Below are positions 27,657 through 37,664 of a stretch of DNA of 64,000 bases, in pieces (position 1 is the first letter of the stretch; each line of letters begins with the position of its first letter). The notes below the pieces were generated by a model. The model was not told where the DNA came from and ran no database searches. It saw nothing but the letters and a program-made list of their open reading frames with translations. Where the stretch lies: positions 543,781 through 607,780 of the forward strand of contig CAVTVK010000005.1 of assembly GCA_963738135.1 (NCBI GenBank). Reading direction: 5' to 3'. The position numbers were made by a program, and so were the translations under genes. This DNA comes from Bog-473 sp963738135. Lineage in GTDB: Bacteria; Actinomycetota; Acidimicrobiia; Acidimicrobiales; RAAP-2.

Positions 27657-28892
27657 CTATCGCAACAGGCGCGCGAAGGATTCGTCGCGGTCGATCATCT
27701 CACGGACGATGTATTCCGCAATGGCCAGGGAGGCCGTCGCGGCCGGGGAGGGCGCATTGCGCACCAGGGTCACGTGCGGCTGATGGTCGATGACGAAGTC
27801 GTCGACCAGACGGCCGTCGCGCTGAAGGGCCTGCGCACGTACGCCTGAGCCAGCACGAACAAGGTCAGCCCGGGTCAGGTCGGGTACGTATGCACGGGCA
27901 CGGCGAAAGAAGAGCGACTTGCTCAACGAACCGCCCACCTCCTGAGCACCCATACGCCAGTGCTGGCGCGCCATCTTGCGCATGCCCGGGTACCTGACCG
28001 TGCGCCAGAAGTCTCGAAGGCGGACATCGCTCCAGCGATATCCCTCCTGGGACAGCGCCAGGACGGCGTTGGGCCCGACGTGGACATGGCCGCCCAGGCC
28101 TCGGGTGAAATGCACTCCGAGGAAGGGAAAGCGAGGGTCTGGAACTGGATACACGAGGCCGCGGATGAGGTCCGTGTGCTCTGGCCTGATCTCGTAGTAC
28201 TCGCCCCGAAAGGGGATGATCTCAGGGTCCGGGGCGGCACCAGCCAACCGAGCAAGAAGCGATGACTGGAGGCCGGCGCACACGACGAGATGATCAAAGA
28301 CCTGTTCGTGCACGTCGGTGGCGATGTGCACCACCGAGGATTGCGCATCGATCCTCGTAACCGCATGGCCCAGAACGAGTTCGCCACCATTCTCAACGAC
28401 GTCGGTCGCGAGCCGTTCGGCAATGATGCGAAAGTCGACGACCGCCGTTCCCGGGATCAGCAGTGCCGAGAGACCTGCCACGTGTGGCTCGCGGTCATGC
28501 AGCTCGGAAGGCTCGATGACTCGCGATCCGGGGATCCCGTTTGCTTGCGCCCGACTGGCCAGGTCGAGCAGTCGGGGTATCTCGTCATCGCGAACAGCCA
28601 CGATGACCTTCCCGAACTCTTCGTAGGGAAGCTGTCGCTCAGTGCAGTAGGAGCGAAGGAGCTCCCCTCCGCGCCGACACAGGATGGCCTTCAGCGACCC
28701 GGGGGGGTAGTAGACGCCGGAATGCACGACGTTGCTGTTGTGACCGGTCTGGTGAGCAGCAACCGTTGACTCCTTGTCGATCACCGTGACGTCGACATTC
28801 ATCGCCTGTTGCAGACGGCGAGCCACTGCGAGGCCCACGATGCCGGCGCCGATCACCCCGACTCGTGCCGTTGTCGCACCGTTCTGTGTCAT
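27657..28892 (-). CDS. lhgO: L-2-hydroxyglutarate oxidase (FAD-dependent, DAO superfamily)
   Basis: The 411-residue protein starts with the FAD-binding GVIGAGIVGLAVARRLQQ and has HQTGHNSNVVHSGVYYPPGS, the conserved block of L-2-hydroxyglutarate oxidases. Later it shows GTAVVDFRIIAERLATDV, CAGLQSSLLARLAG and a C-terminal block NAPSPAATASLAIAEYIV. The enzyme oxidises L-2-hydroxyglutarate to 2-oxoglutarate, a metabolite-repair reaction at the membrane or in the cytosol. It is convergent with the YdcF gene and its link to the secreted proteins is probably fortuitous. Length and motifs agree with the family. Confidence 0.88.
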   Translation of the reverse strand: MTQNGATTARVGVIGAGIVGLAVARRLQQAMNVDVTVIDKESTVAAHQTGHNSNVVHSGVYYPPGSLKAILCRRGGELLRSYCTERQLPYEEFGKVIVAVRDDEIPRLLDLASRAQANGIPGSRVIEPSELHDREPHVAGLSALLIPGTAVVDFRIIAERLATDVVENGGELVLGHAVTRIDAQSSVVHIATDVHEQVFDHLVVCAGLQSSLLARLAGAAPDPEIIPFRGEYYEIRPEHTDLIRGLVYPVPDPRFPFLGVHFTRGLGGHVHVGPNAVLALSQEGYRWSDVRLRDFWRTVRYPGMRKMARQHWRMGAQEVGGSLSKSLFFRRARAYVPDLTRADLVRAGSGVRAQALQRDGRLVDDFVIDHQPHVTLVRNAPSPAATASLAIAEYIVREMIDRDESFARLLR

Positions 28893-29385
28893 CTGTTGAC
28901 CTGACTCGTGTACATGTCACACCTTCGGAGCGGGCGTCCGGATATCTGATGCCTTCGGACGGACCGCCGACGGAATTGATGTGACGCGTGGGTCGATTCA
29001 TCGATCATCATGACGTGAGTCTTACCGAGATTGAGCACTTGTCCCATGATGCACAAGGACAATGTCCCACAAAGTTGGTGACTGAATGACGAATCGTAAA
29101 ACGAGTCCGCGCATTGACTTCAAGAAGACGTTCAATGTGACCGAATAACTGCTATCAAGACATCGTTGCAATCCCTACACTTGCTTTGGGGCCAAGACGC
29201 CTCGGCCGTGTCTCCGATCCGAAGTGAGCGGAGTGACCTCTCCTCGAGAGGGTTGTCGCGGTATGTGCATGCTGCTCACGTTTGTTCAGCTTTCGTGAAG
29301 CCGCGTGTGTTTCTCGTCGTGCGAGACACGGTGTCGAAGTTCTCAGATCGAACACAGCCAGAGTGGAGCCCCTGGAACTTTCGTT
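28893..29385. other. AT-richer intergenic region before the beta-helix protein
   Basis: No gene is supported in these 493 bases. The stretch 29030-29170 is clearly richer in A/T than its surroundings and may contain promoters for the two divergent genes. I saw no strong inverted repeat and no ribosome site of good quality directly before ATG 29386. Confidence 0.4.
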
Positions 29386-32187
29386 ATGTCCATGATCACT
29401 GACAAACTCAGCCGCGGCACCCGTGGGGCGCCCGGCCACCGAACCAAGGCCTGGGCCCGAAACCTGGCCGTCCTCGCTCTCCTCGCCACCGGCCTGACTG
29501 TGTTCGCCGTGTCCGGACCCAGCGCGCTCAAGGCGCCACCGGCCGGGGGGACCTCGGCCCCGTCGTCACCGCCGGTGACCGTGTGCGGCAATGCGTCGCT
29601 GCTCAGCGGCCCGGCCTCGGCACCCCCCGGTGCGATCAGCATCCCGGCAGGGGACAACAGCTCGGCGTTCGCCGGCTCCTTGGTGGCGAACAAGACCTAC
29701 TGGTTCGCGCCGGGCACCCACACGCTCGGATCCGGGGAGTTCGCCCAGATCGATGCCGCCGACAACGACACCCTCGTCGGAGGTCCCGGTGCGATCCTCG
29801 ACGGCCAGGACAAGAACGACTTCGCCATCGCCGGCTCGGGGACCAACGTCACCATCGAGTACCTGACCATTCAGAACTTCACCGCACCTCAGTCCCAAGG
29901 GGCGGTCAACCAGAACCTCTCGAGCGGGTGGGTGGTCGAGAACTCGACCATTCAGAACAACCCCAACGGGGCGGGCGTGATGGTCGATTCGAACGGCGTG
30001 CTCAACGACGACTGCCTGACCAAGAACGGGCAGTACGGGTTCCAGACCTATTCGGGCTCTGACTCGGTCCCGGTCACCAACTTGACCATCACCAACAACG
30101 AGATCAGCTTCAACGACACGCGGAACTACGACACCAACGGGACCGGCACCTGCGGTTGCACCGGTGGGGCCAAGTTCTGGAACGACCTGGGTGCCACCGT
30201 GACGGGGAACTACATCCACGACAACCAGTCGGTCGGGCTGTGGATGGACACCAACAACACCGGTTTCAACGTGAGCGACAACTACTTCTCGCACAACTGG
30301 GACGTGGCCCTCATGTACGAGATCTCCTACAACGTCTCGATCACCGACAACACCTTCGTCGACAACGGTTGGATCGCCGGTCCCAACAACCCGGGCACCG
30401 GAGCGATCGAGATCAACAATGCCGGGAGCGACCCGAACGTCCACGGTGCTTATGACACCGAATCGGTGGTCTCGGGCAACGTTCTGACCGACAACTGGGG
30501 CGGGGTCGACATCTATGACGACGCCGATCGTTTCTGTGGGACCCAGTCGGACAACACCTCGAGCGACTACTGCACGCTCGACGATCCGAGCACCTACAGC
30601 GTCTCTTCGTGCACGGCCCACGACACCGCCTCGGCTACCTCGAGCCAGAACCCCGACTACTACGACAACTGCCGTTGGAAGAGCCAGAACATCTTGGTCA
30701 CCGACAACACGTTCAACCTGACACCCTCGAACGTCGGACCCCAGTGCACCGCCGCCAAGGGCTGCGGATTCATCGGCCTCTACTCAGAGTGGGGCACCTA
30801 CCCGCCGTACAACGGCTTCGCCGTGCCGTTGAGCCTGGTCAACCACCAGAACAACGTCTTTGCCCACAACACCTACAACGGCCCGTTCGTCTTTGACTCC
30901 GAGTACCAGGGCGACCCCGTGAGCTGGGCCCAGTGGAGCGGTGGCTACACCGATCCGAACTCGAACGCAGCCATCACGCCCCAAGACGCCGGGTCGACCT
31001 TCAACGGGTCGGTGACCAATCCGACCTCCACCACGACGACGGTGGCTCCGACGACCACGAAACCACGACGACCCGGCCCACGACGACCACGACGACCCGG
31101 CCCACGACCACCACCACCCACCACCACAACACCGACCACCACGACGACGACGGCACCACCCACGACGACGACGACCCGGCCAGTGTCAACGCCGACAGGG
31201 ACGACATCGACGACGACCCCACCCACGACCACGACGACGACCACTGCACCGCCCACGACGACAACGACGACGACGATTCCGCCTACGACCACGACAACGG
31301 CCCCGCCCGCGACGACCCCGCCCGCAACGGCGCCGGCCGCGACCGCAACGACCCAGCCAGCGACGGGTCCGGTGAGGTCAACCGGGCTGACCCGCGGCGG
31401 CGGCTACTGGATTGCCCATTTCGATGGCGAGGTCGACCCTCGCGGTGACGCTCCGAATCTCGGAGTGCATGCACCGACCTTGAACGCGCCGATCACCCAT
31501 ATAGTCTCCACTCCTGACGGGCGGGGCTACTGGCTGGTGGCATCGTTCGGCGGGATCTTCCCGTTCGGCGACGCCAAGTCCTATGGGTCAACCAGCGGCA
31601 TGCACCTGAATCGCCCGATCGTGGGCATGGCCGCGACGCCGGACGGCGGCGGCTACTGGCTGGTTGCCTCAGACGGCGGCATCTTCTCCTTCGGTGACGC
31701 CCGGTTCGACGGGTCAACCGGAGGTCTGCACCTCAACGAGCCCATCGTGGGCATGGCCGCGACGCCGGACGGCGGCGGCTACTGGCTGGTTGCCTCGGAC
31801 GGAGGCATCTTCGCCTTCGGCGACGCCCGGTTCGACGGGTCAACCGGCGGCCTCCACCTCAACGAACCCATCGTGAGTATGGCGACGACGCCCCAAGGCG
31901 GCGGCTACTGGCTGGTCTCGTCAGACGGCGGCATCTTCTCCTTCGGTGACGCCCGGTTCGACGGGTCAACCGGCGGGATCCACCTCAACAAGCCCATCGT
32001 TGGTATGGCTCCGACGCCCCGGGGCAGCGGGTACTGGTTGGTTGCCTCGGACGGTGCCATCTTCGCTTTCGGCAACGCACGGTTCTTCGGTTCTGCTGGA
32101 CCGCTCCAGGCGCCGATCGTCGGAATGGCAACCATGACGCGCACGTCGATGCCACAGGCTCCTGCACGCCACAGAATGAGGCGCTAG
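29386..32187 (+). CDS. Secreted right-handed beta-helix protein with Thr/Pro linker and C-terminal repeat propeller
   Basis: The 933-residue protein has an N-terminal signal or anchor (NLAVLALLATGLTVFAVSG). A parallel beta-helix follows at about residues 95-545, with many turns of the type NVTIEYLTIQNF, NLTITNNEISFNDT, ATVTGNYIHDNQSVGLWMD and NVSITDNTFVDNGW. Next comes a Thr/Pro-rich linker (about 546-660) and six 42-residue repeats of the form GYWLVASDGGIFSFGDARFD, probably blades of a beta-propeller. Beta-helix proteins of this kind include pectate lyases and other polysaccharide-active enzymes; no catalytic residues can be named here. The linker contains a Pro/Arg island that looks like out-of-frame Thr-linker sequence. 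It is followed by a second protein with the same propeller. Confidence 0.82.
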   Translation: MSMITDKLSRGTRGAPGHRTKAWARNLAVLALLATGLTVFAVSGPSALKAPPAGGTSAPSSPPVTVCGNASLLSGPASAPPGAISIPAGDNSSAFAGSLVANKTYWFAPGTHTLGSGEFAQIDAADNDTLVGGPGAILDGQDKNDFAIAGSGTNVTIEYLTIQNFTAPQSQGAVNQNLSSGWVVENSTIQNNPNGAGVMVDSNGVLNDDCLTKNGQYGFQTYSGSDSVPVTNLTITNNEISFNDTRNYDTNGTGTCGCTGGAKFWNDLGATVTGNYIHDNQSVGLWMDTNNTGFNVSDNYFSHNWDVALMYEISYNVSITDNTFVDNGWIAGPNNPGTGAIEINNAGSDPNVHGAYDTESVVSGNVLTDNWGGVDIYDDADRFCGTQSDNTSSDYCTLDDPSTYSVSSCTAHDTASATSSQNPDYYDNCRWKSQNILVTDNTFNLTPSNVGPQCTAAKGCGFIGLYSEWGTYPPYNGFAVPLSLVNHQNNVFAHNTYNGPFVFDSEYQGDPVSWAQWSGGYTDPNSNAAITPQDAGSTFNGSVTNPTSTTTTVAPTTTKPRRPGPRRPRRPGPRPPPPTTTTPTTTTTTAPPTTTTTRPVSTPTGTTSTTTPPTTTTTTTAPPTTTTTTTIPPTTTTTAPPATTPPATAPAATATTQPATGPVRSTGLTRGGGYWIAHFDGEVDPRGDAPNLGVHAPTLNAPITHIVSTPDGRGYWLVASFGGIFPFGDAKSYGSTSGMHLNRPIVGMAATPDGGGYWLVASDGGIFSFGDARFDGSTGGLHLNEPIVGMAATPDGGGYWLVASDGGIFAFGDARFDGSTGGLHLNEPIVSMATTPQGGGYWLVSSDGGIFSFGDARFDGSTGGIHLNKPIVGMAPTPRGSGYWLVASDGAIFAFGNARFFGSAGPLQAPIVGMATMTRTSMPQAPARHRMRR
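31024..31375 (+). repeat. Low-complexity ACC/ACG tract coding the Thr/Pro linker
   Basis: The linker DNA is a near-continuous run of ACC, ACG and CCC codons. Between about 31058 and 31117 the used frame reads KPRRPGPRRPRRPGPRPPPP, while the neighbouring frame there reads TTTTRPTTTTTTRPTTTTT, continuous in style with both flanks. Two compensating one-base slips explain this. Confidence 0.8.
31525..32154 (+). repeat. 126-bp periodic repeat coding propeller blades
   Basis: The GGCTACTGG (Gly-Tyr-Trp) block occurs at 31525, 31651, 31777, 31903 and, as GGGTACTGG, at 32029, exactly 126 bases apart each time. A more divergent copy lies near 31397. The copies differ by scattered substitutions, so the array is older than the 816-bp duplication. 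Confidence 0.9.
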
Positions 32188-32497
32188 AAACCGCCACGAG
32201 CTACCGCGGGCTTTGGACCGATCAACCAAGCGCCGCTTGGACTGTCGACTGACCCGCAGCGGCTTCTTGCGGGCGACGCGCCGTTCGCCATCCGTCAACT
32301 GGCCATCGGGATTGTGCGTTCCGCCTCAGCAGGCGGGGTCCAGCTCCAAAATCAGTTCAAAAGTTGTTTGCGCCCCATCTCCGGCTGAGCTGCATTTGGG
32401 ACCTCAGTGTCTCGCACGAGCCAGGCATGGAGTGCTCCTTCGTGCTACTACTTGCATGGCTGGTGAAAATCCAGCGGTTCGAGCGAGGGGGGACCAC

Positions 32498-33772
32498 ATG
32501 TCCAATTCGCACGTTGGCCTTGGGCGTATTGCGGGACGCGTGGCCGCCGCGGCTGCCGTCGTGACGGGGACCCTCGCGTTCCTGTCTGCTGCCGTCGTTG
32601 TCGCTTCGGCACCGGCCGGCGCCTCGGTGGGGTGCGGTGTGTCTTTCGGAGCACCCCAGGTCGAGGGGGCGGCCGGCAGTTTCGGCTTCGTCGTCCCGAC
32701 GGTTCCTGCCGTCGCTGGACAGGTGTGCAACGCGAGAGTCTCCGTTGCCGGAACGATCGCGACGTCGGGTGGCGCGCGCCCGAGCAACGTGAACGGAAAC
32801 GGTGTCACCTCTCAGCTCACGGTGAGCTTCTTGCCCGGCCAGCCGCCGCCCTCTCTGCTTTGGCAATGGTCCCCTCACTGCGGCGACCCCGTGAGCAACG
32901 CCTATCGGTTCTCGGCATCGAGCCCATCGGCGGGCACCGTCTCCAGCTCGACGCTCGAGGGGACGCCGTGTAGCTCCTTTGGCAATGTCAGTGCCTCGAC
33001 CCTCCTCGCACCAGTTGTCATCGTCGCCAACCCGGGGTCTTACGTTGGGATCGCAGCGACGACCGGTGATCTCGGGTACTGGTTGGCCCAGGCGGGTGGC
33101 GGCATCGGCGTGCAGGGGAACGCCATGAATCAGGGGATGCCCTTCGGCAATGTGGCCGTGGTCGGGGTCGCTGCGGCGACGTCAGGCGGCTATTGGGTGG
33201 CCACGTCCGACGGGGGAGTGTGGGCGTACGGAGCGCCGTTCTTCGGGTCCATGGGCGGCACGCCACTCAATTCGCCGGTCGTCGGCATTGCCTCGACATC
33301 GGACCACGGTGGCTACTGGCTGGTCGCGTCGGACGGCGGAGTCTTCTCGTTCGGTGACGCCCGGTTCTTTGGCTCCGTCCCAGGAGCTCTCCCGCCAGGT
33401 CAGTCACTCAACCAGCCTGTCGTCGGCATCGCCTCGTCCTCCGATGGCCTTGGCTACTGGATGGTCGCCAGTGACGGGGGCATATTCGCGTTCGGCGACG
33501 CGCACTTCTCGGGTTCCATGGGTGGCACGCACCTCAACAAGCCGGTCGTGGGCATGGTGGGTAACACCTTCGGCGGGTACTGGCTCGTGGCCAGTGACGG
33601 CGGGGTCTTTTCGTTCGACGCGTCCTTCCACGGTTCGCTCGGGAGCATCCCGCTCGTCGCGCTCGTGACGGGGATCACGGCAAGCTCCGACGGCGGTGGC
33701 TACTGGATGGTCGCGGGCGACGGAGGCGTGTTCGCCTTCGGCGACGCACCCTTCTGGGGCTCTCCGGCCTGA
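32498..33772 (+). CDS. Secreted protein with N-terminal beta domain and C-terminal repeat propeller
   Basis: The 424-residue protein starts at ATG 32498 behind CGAGGGGGGA and has a signal peptide (AAAAAVVTGTLAFLSAAVVV, cut near AGASVGC). Residues of about 45-170 are a beta-rich domain of unknown type with four cysteines (VGCGVSFG, VCNARVS, PHCGDPV, TPCSSFG). From about residue 175 there are six blades such as GYWVATSDGGVWAYGAPFFG and GYWLVASDGGVFSFGDARFF. The blades match those of the upstream protein, and the genes are in tandem, 310 bases apart. This family of repeats is frequent in secreted actinobacterial proteins and may bind surfaces or sugars. No enzymatic motif is seen. Confidence 0.82.
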   Translation: MSNSHVGLGRIAGRVAAAAAVVTGTLAFLSAAVVVASAPAGASVGCGVSFGAPQVEGAAGSFGFVVPTVPAVAGQVCNARVSVAGTIATSGGARPSNVNGNGVTSQLTVSFLPGQPPPSLLWQWSPHCGDPVSNAYRFSASSPSAGTVSSSTLEGTPCSSFGNVSASTLLAPVVIVANPGSYVGIAATTGDLGYWLAQAGGGIGVQGNAMNQGMPFGNVAVVGVAAATSGGYWVATSDGGVWAYGAPFFGSMGGTPLNSPVVGIASTSDHGGYWLVASDGGVFSFGDARFFGSVPGALPPGQSLNQPVVGIASSSDGLGYWMVASDGGIFAFGDAHFSGSMGGTHLNKPVVGMVGNTFGGYWLVASDGGVFSFDASFHGSLGSIPLVALVTGITASSDGGGYWMVAGDGGVFAFGDAPFWGSPA

Positions 33773-35046
33773 CCCAGCCTGTCTTCTCTTCGGCGCTGCA
33801 GACGGAGAAGGATGGGGGGCGGGGAAGCTCGGGGAAAGGGGCCAGTCGAGGTCCAACGGCTTCTCAGCTGATTTCGCTCCAAAGATCGGAGCAGACGGAT
33901 CGTGCCGCCGGACTCGGTGGCGGCGTCGTTGGCCCAGATCGAGCCACGCAGCGCTGTGAGCTCGAAGTCCGCTGGCCGCGACCTGAATCGAAGTCTGACC
34001 TCCCGGCGACAATTCGATCGGACACAGCTCGACAACTGAGTGGTTGTATTCGGGAAGTCACCTAAAAGCACCAGCTCACCGGGGATTTCGTGATCTGACT
34101 CCTCCATGACCCGGGGTTGTGGTTGCCCGCTCTAAAGCTGATCGCTTGGCAGTCCCGGACTCGTCCCAGCCAGTTGCTTTCATGGTGGGTGGGGGCGGAT
34201 CCTGACTGCAACGTCCCGGCCCTGGAATGTCCCTGCCAGCGGGTTGCTCGGCTGGGGGGAGTGTCCCGATAAGTTCGGTGTACCGGGTCACGTACAGCCG
34301 TTCACGTCAGTCACGAGTCGTGTCGGAACGTGGCCCGGAACTGATGTTGGCGCCCTGGAGGTTTTCGACCGGGCGAGCGCCCTTTGGCCCCCCGATTGGC
34401 CGGCTCCTTGTCGAGTGCCTGGCAAGGACGCTGCCAGCATCCGGAGGACCTTCGTGATTGTCTGGCCCGGATCCCCACCCAAGGCGGTCGGGCCGTACGA
34501 CGTCTGGCCGCGGCGGTGCCGTCAGAGGCGATGGGAGGAGCGAGCCCGCGCCCCATCGATGGCGAGGGCGGGACGCTGACCTACCGCCAATGAAACGAAC
34601 TCCCATGCGTCCCGCCCTCGGCTTCGATTTTGGCTGCCGAGGGTCGACGGCGAACAGGGCCTTTCGATTCCACTCCTCACAACAAACGAACAACAACGCC
34701 TGGACCACTGCGGGCTGGCGCCAACGGGGTGCTGCACGCCCATTTCTTCGCCGCGCATCCCGCCGTTACGGCTCCGCCCTGGCAAGCGGTGGGGCCGGCC
34801 TGGAGGTCCTACTCGATGGCGATCAAGCCGATGACCAGGTACAACGGAATCCGTTCCGCGCAACGCCGCCCCGAGAAGGCCGTCTTGCCACTCTCATGAA
34901 GGCGCCGGCGCCCAGCGGCACCGATCGTCCATTCCGTACCATCTCATGCCGTGGCCCCACAGAGACTCGGTAGATCTCCCTGGAGCTACATCCGGCGAAC
35001 CATCTTGCAATCCAGCTTGGCGGTTCGCTCACGAAAGGACTGGCAC
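33773..35046. other. 1.27-kb region without a supported gene
   Basis: Short open frames exist on both strands but none shows a family motif, a good ribosome site and coding composition together. I see no RNA gene. Near 35034-35039 AAAGGA provides the ribosome site for the next gene. The stretch 34140-34960 may be degraded coding DNA; a translated search would settle that. Confidence 0.35.
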
Positions 35047-36520
35047 GTGTCAAGACTGCGCAAGAGGCCCTCGGGAGCGTTGCTCGCCGGAATTGCTGTC
35101 GTCTCCATGACCGCCCTTGCGACCGTCCAGGGTCCAGCGACTCTGGCGTCGGCCGCTTCCGGCGGGACGGCCACAGGGCCGCACTCGGTCACCTTCATGC
35201 CGAGCTACGTCGCTCCCGGCACACCGGCGAAATACAACAAGGTCGGTGTCATCAAGATCGGCCCGAGTTCCGCCAAGAACGTGCTTGTCCTCGAGCCCGG
35301 GACCTCCGCCGGCAGCGCCTACTTCGTGCCGCTGGCCGAATGGATTGTGTCCAAGGTTCCGGATTGGCAGGTCTGGTCGGTCGAGCGGCGAGAGAACCTG
35401 TTCGAGGACCAATCAGAATTGAATCTCTTCAAGGATGGAAAATCCACGCCGTCCCAGCTCTTCGACTACTACCTCGGCTACATAAAGGACTCGACCATCA
35501 CGCACCACTTCCAAACGATCCCGAACTCGACCGTCGAGTTCGCCAAGGACTGGGGGATGAACGTCGCCGTCCAAGACCTGCACACCGTGATCGGGGCCGC
35601 CGAGAAGCTCCACGGCAAGGTCGTCCTCGGCGGCCACTCGCTCGGCGGTTCGGTCGTGACCGCCTACGCGACATGGGACTTCAACGGATCGCCAGGGGCC
35701 GATCAGCTGGCGGGCCTGGTGTACATCGACGGGGCGAGCAGTCCGGCGCCCACGGCGCCCGGCACCCGGGGGCGCCCCCATTGCCATGACCGCGGAGCGA
35801 GCGACGCAGGAGCTCCAGGCCCTCGATGCGCCCTCGGCGTCTCCGTGGCTGAGCTTCGGCGGGATCACGGCGCCTTTCGCTGGACTGTTCGAGGCCACGG
35901 GGTCCGCAGCGGCACTGCTCGATCCCGACGCGCCTTCGCTGGGCCAGTCCTCAGGGCTCCTGCCCGCCGACATCGTCCCGCCGGTCAGGGTCTCCAACGT
36001 CGGCCAGTACGGCTACGCCCTCAACGTGGCTACGTCACCCGCTTCTCTCGCGGCAGCCCAGGGGCACCTCGGAGAAGGCTTGTCGTCCAAGGGACCGATA
36101 CACGGGTGGAATGGCACGGGTGCCCTCTCGCCGATCAAGCGGTTCGCCACAATGTTCTCCGGCTACGGGGTCAAGAACGCGGACGGAACCAAATGGTACT
36201 TCCCGCAGCGTCTGACCGACGACACTGCTGCCGTGGCCGATGGCAACGCCAACCCGGCACAGAGCGTCCTCGATGTCCATGCCACTATGGGTCACGATCT
36301 GCCGCACAGCCTGCAGATCTACGCGTTCGACACCAGCCTGGGTGGGCCCGGAGTGCTCACTGCCACCAAACTTCTGGCGCAGCAATCAGGTATCCCGATG
36401 AGCCATCTGACCCTGGTCGACGAACACGCCACCTATGCCCATAACGATCCAGCCGGCGCGTACCCGAACAACATCTTCTTCAACCACCTCACTCCGTTCT
36501 TGGACAAGATCGGTCGGTGA
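35047..36520 (+). pseudogene. Secreted alpha/beta hydrolase, one frameshift
   Basis: GTG 35047 is preceded by AAAGGA. The product begins with a signal peptide (LAGIAVVSMTALATVQGPAT) and continues NVLVLEPGTSAGSAYFVPLA, WSVERRENLFED and VVLGGHSLGGSVVTAYATWD, the nucleophile elbow of a lipase/esterase-type hydrolase. Near 35766-35776, within a GGGGG/CCCCC stretch, the frame changes. The sequel (APIAMTAERATQELQALD, then TLVDEHATYAHNDPAGAYPN) runs in frame 2 to the stop at 36518-36520 and supplies a C-terminal His candidate. Corrected length is about 490 residues. Position in a homopolymer suggests a sequencing indel, though decay is possible. The substrate is unknown. Confidence 0.8.
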
Positions 36521-36638
36521 CGGTGAGCCGCCCTGAGCTCAATGGATGCTCGCGCTCTTGTGATGATTCCCAATGAGATGCAGCGTCGCCGCGTCGCCTT
36601 CTTCTGCATCCATGTCACGATCGGTAGCCGCAGCGCGG

Positions 36639-37664
36639 TCATGAGATCTGGGAGCGGCCGATCCCAGTCGACAATGTCGAGGGCATCGTGCGTCGATACC
36701 GAACGTTGATCCGCTGCCTCTCAGGTCGCCACAATCGCACCGCATGAAGGATGCTCCAGGGCAGGAGCACGAACACGGAGAGACCCAGGAACAGGACGCA
36801 GACGAAGCTGGCCACGAACTGGAGCCACAGAATGTTGGGGAGCTCGGATGTGGAGACCACAGACCCCAGCGACAGTGCGACCGCAACGGCGACACATGCG
36901 AGCCCGAAGACCGCCCAGAGAGCGCACGTCGCGATCCTGCGGCCCACCGGCGGTTGTCTCCGGTGCCGAGGCGACGCGTGCCGAGACCTCGATCGCACCG
37001 GTGCCCCTCGATTCGCCTTTCGCGCAGCTCGAGTCGAAGCCCTTGAGGCGACGTGGAGCGGGCCCGGCCTTGACCCGGCAGCCTGCAGACCAACCACCTT
37101 GCCTCTGATTTCGATCTCGACGGAGTTGGCATTGTCAAAGGTGACCACGATCCGGTCGCAGAGGTTGCCGTCCGGCGAACCCGCCGGAGCGGCGACGACC
37201 ACCTCGATCCTGACGGCGACGTTCGGATCGTCGACCGCCAGCGCATCGGTCGTCCAAAAACGACCTCCGCGGGGTTGGTAGTCCACGTTCGGCGGGTTGC
37301 CGTCGAAGAAGACGTCAAACCTCAATGCGTGTGAAGACCCGCCTGCCGACAGAGTCCCGAAGTCCAAGACGGAATGGGTGGGCGCCGGATGCGACGGCCC
37401 GAGATCCTGTTCGGCTTCGTCTGCATTGCCGGTGGGTTCGGTGCTGTCCGACGCGGCGCCTGCGGTATCGAACGTCGTGCACCTCCCGGGGATCGTGAGC
37501 GTCTCGTACGCCCAGGTAAGCATGATGAACCGCTCGTGAGAACCCCCCTTGTCGGGATGTTCGCTCCTCACGAGGCGACGATACGCAGTTCGGACCTCAT
37601 CCGCCGAGGCGTCCCGAGAGACGCTCAGGATGGTGTACGGGTTTGGTCTGGTCGTTTCAGCCAT
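36639..37664 (-). CDS. Membrane protein with an N-terminal J-domain
   Basis: The 341-residue protein starts MAETTRPNPYTILSVSRDAS. It has a J-domain with the HPD tripeptide (RSEHPDKGGSHERFIMLTWA), which in the family stimulates DnaK ATPase. Residues of about 100-205 form a beta-sandwich-like part (VLDFGTLSAGGSSHALRF, DRIVVTFDNANSVEIEIRG) reminiscent of ASH/HYDIN-type domains. A basic linker leads to two membrane helices (ATCALWAVFGLACVAVAVAL, WLQFVASFVCVLFLGLSVFV). It lacks the zinc fingers and client domain of DnaJ, so it is a specialised co-chaperone, perhaps for envelope proteins. The start 37664 is preferred because upstream in-frame sequence is not protein-like. Confidence 0.75.
   Translation of the reverse strand: MAETTRPNPYTILSVSRDASADEVRTAYRRLVRSEHPDKGGSHERFIMLTWAYETLTIPGRCTTFDTAGAASDSTEPTGNADEAEQDLGPSHPAPTHSVLDFGTLSAGGSSHALRFDVFFDGNPPNVDYQPRGGRFWTTDALAVDDPNVAVRIEVVVAAPAGSPDGNLCDRIVVTFDNANSVEIEIRGKVVGLQAAGSRPGPLHVASRASTRAARKANRGAPVRSRSRHASPRHRRQPPVGRRIATCALWAVFGLACVAVAVALSLGSVVSTSELPNILWLQFVASFVCVLFLGLSVFVLLPWSILHAVRLWRPERQRINVRYRRTMPSTLSTGIGRSQIS

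Noticed and set aside
31024..31375. CRISPR array or minisatellite in the ACC/ACG tract
   Set aside because: There is no repeat-spacer structure; it is a coding low-complexity Thr/Pro linker.
34227..34973. Transposase remnant in the 33.8-35.0 kb gap
   Set aside because: Fragments in three frames looked vaguely coding, but no DDE or other signature could be aligned by eye.
36521..36535. Third copy of the direct repeat (GTGACGGTGAGCCG) after the hydrolase stop
   Set aside because: Only about 14-15 bases match, without the CCTGTAGGCGGG half; that can occur by chance at this GC content.
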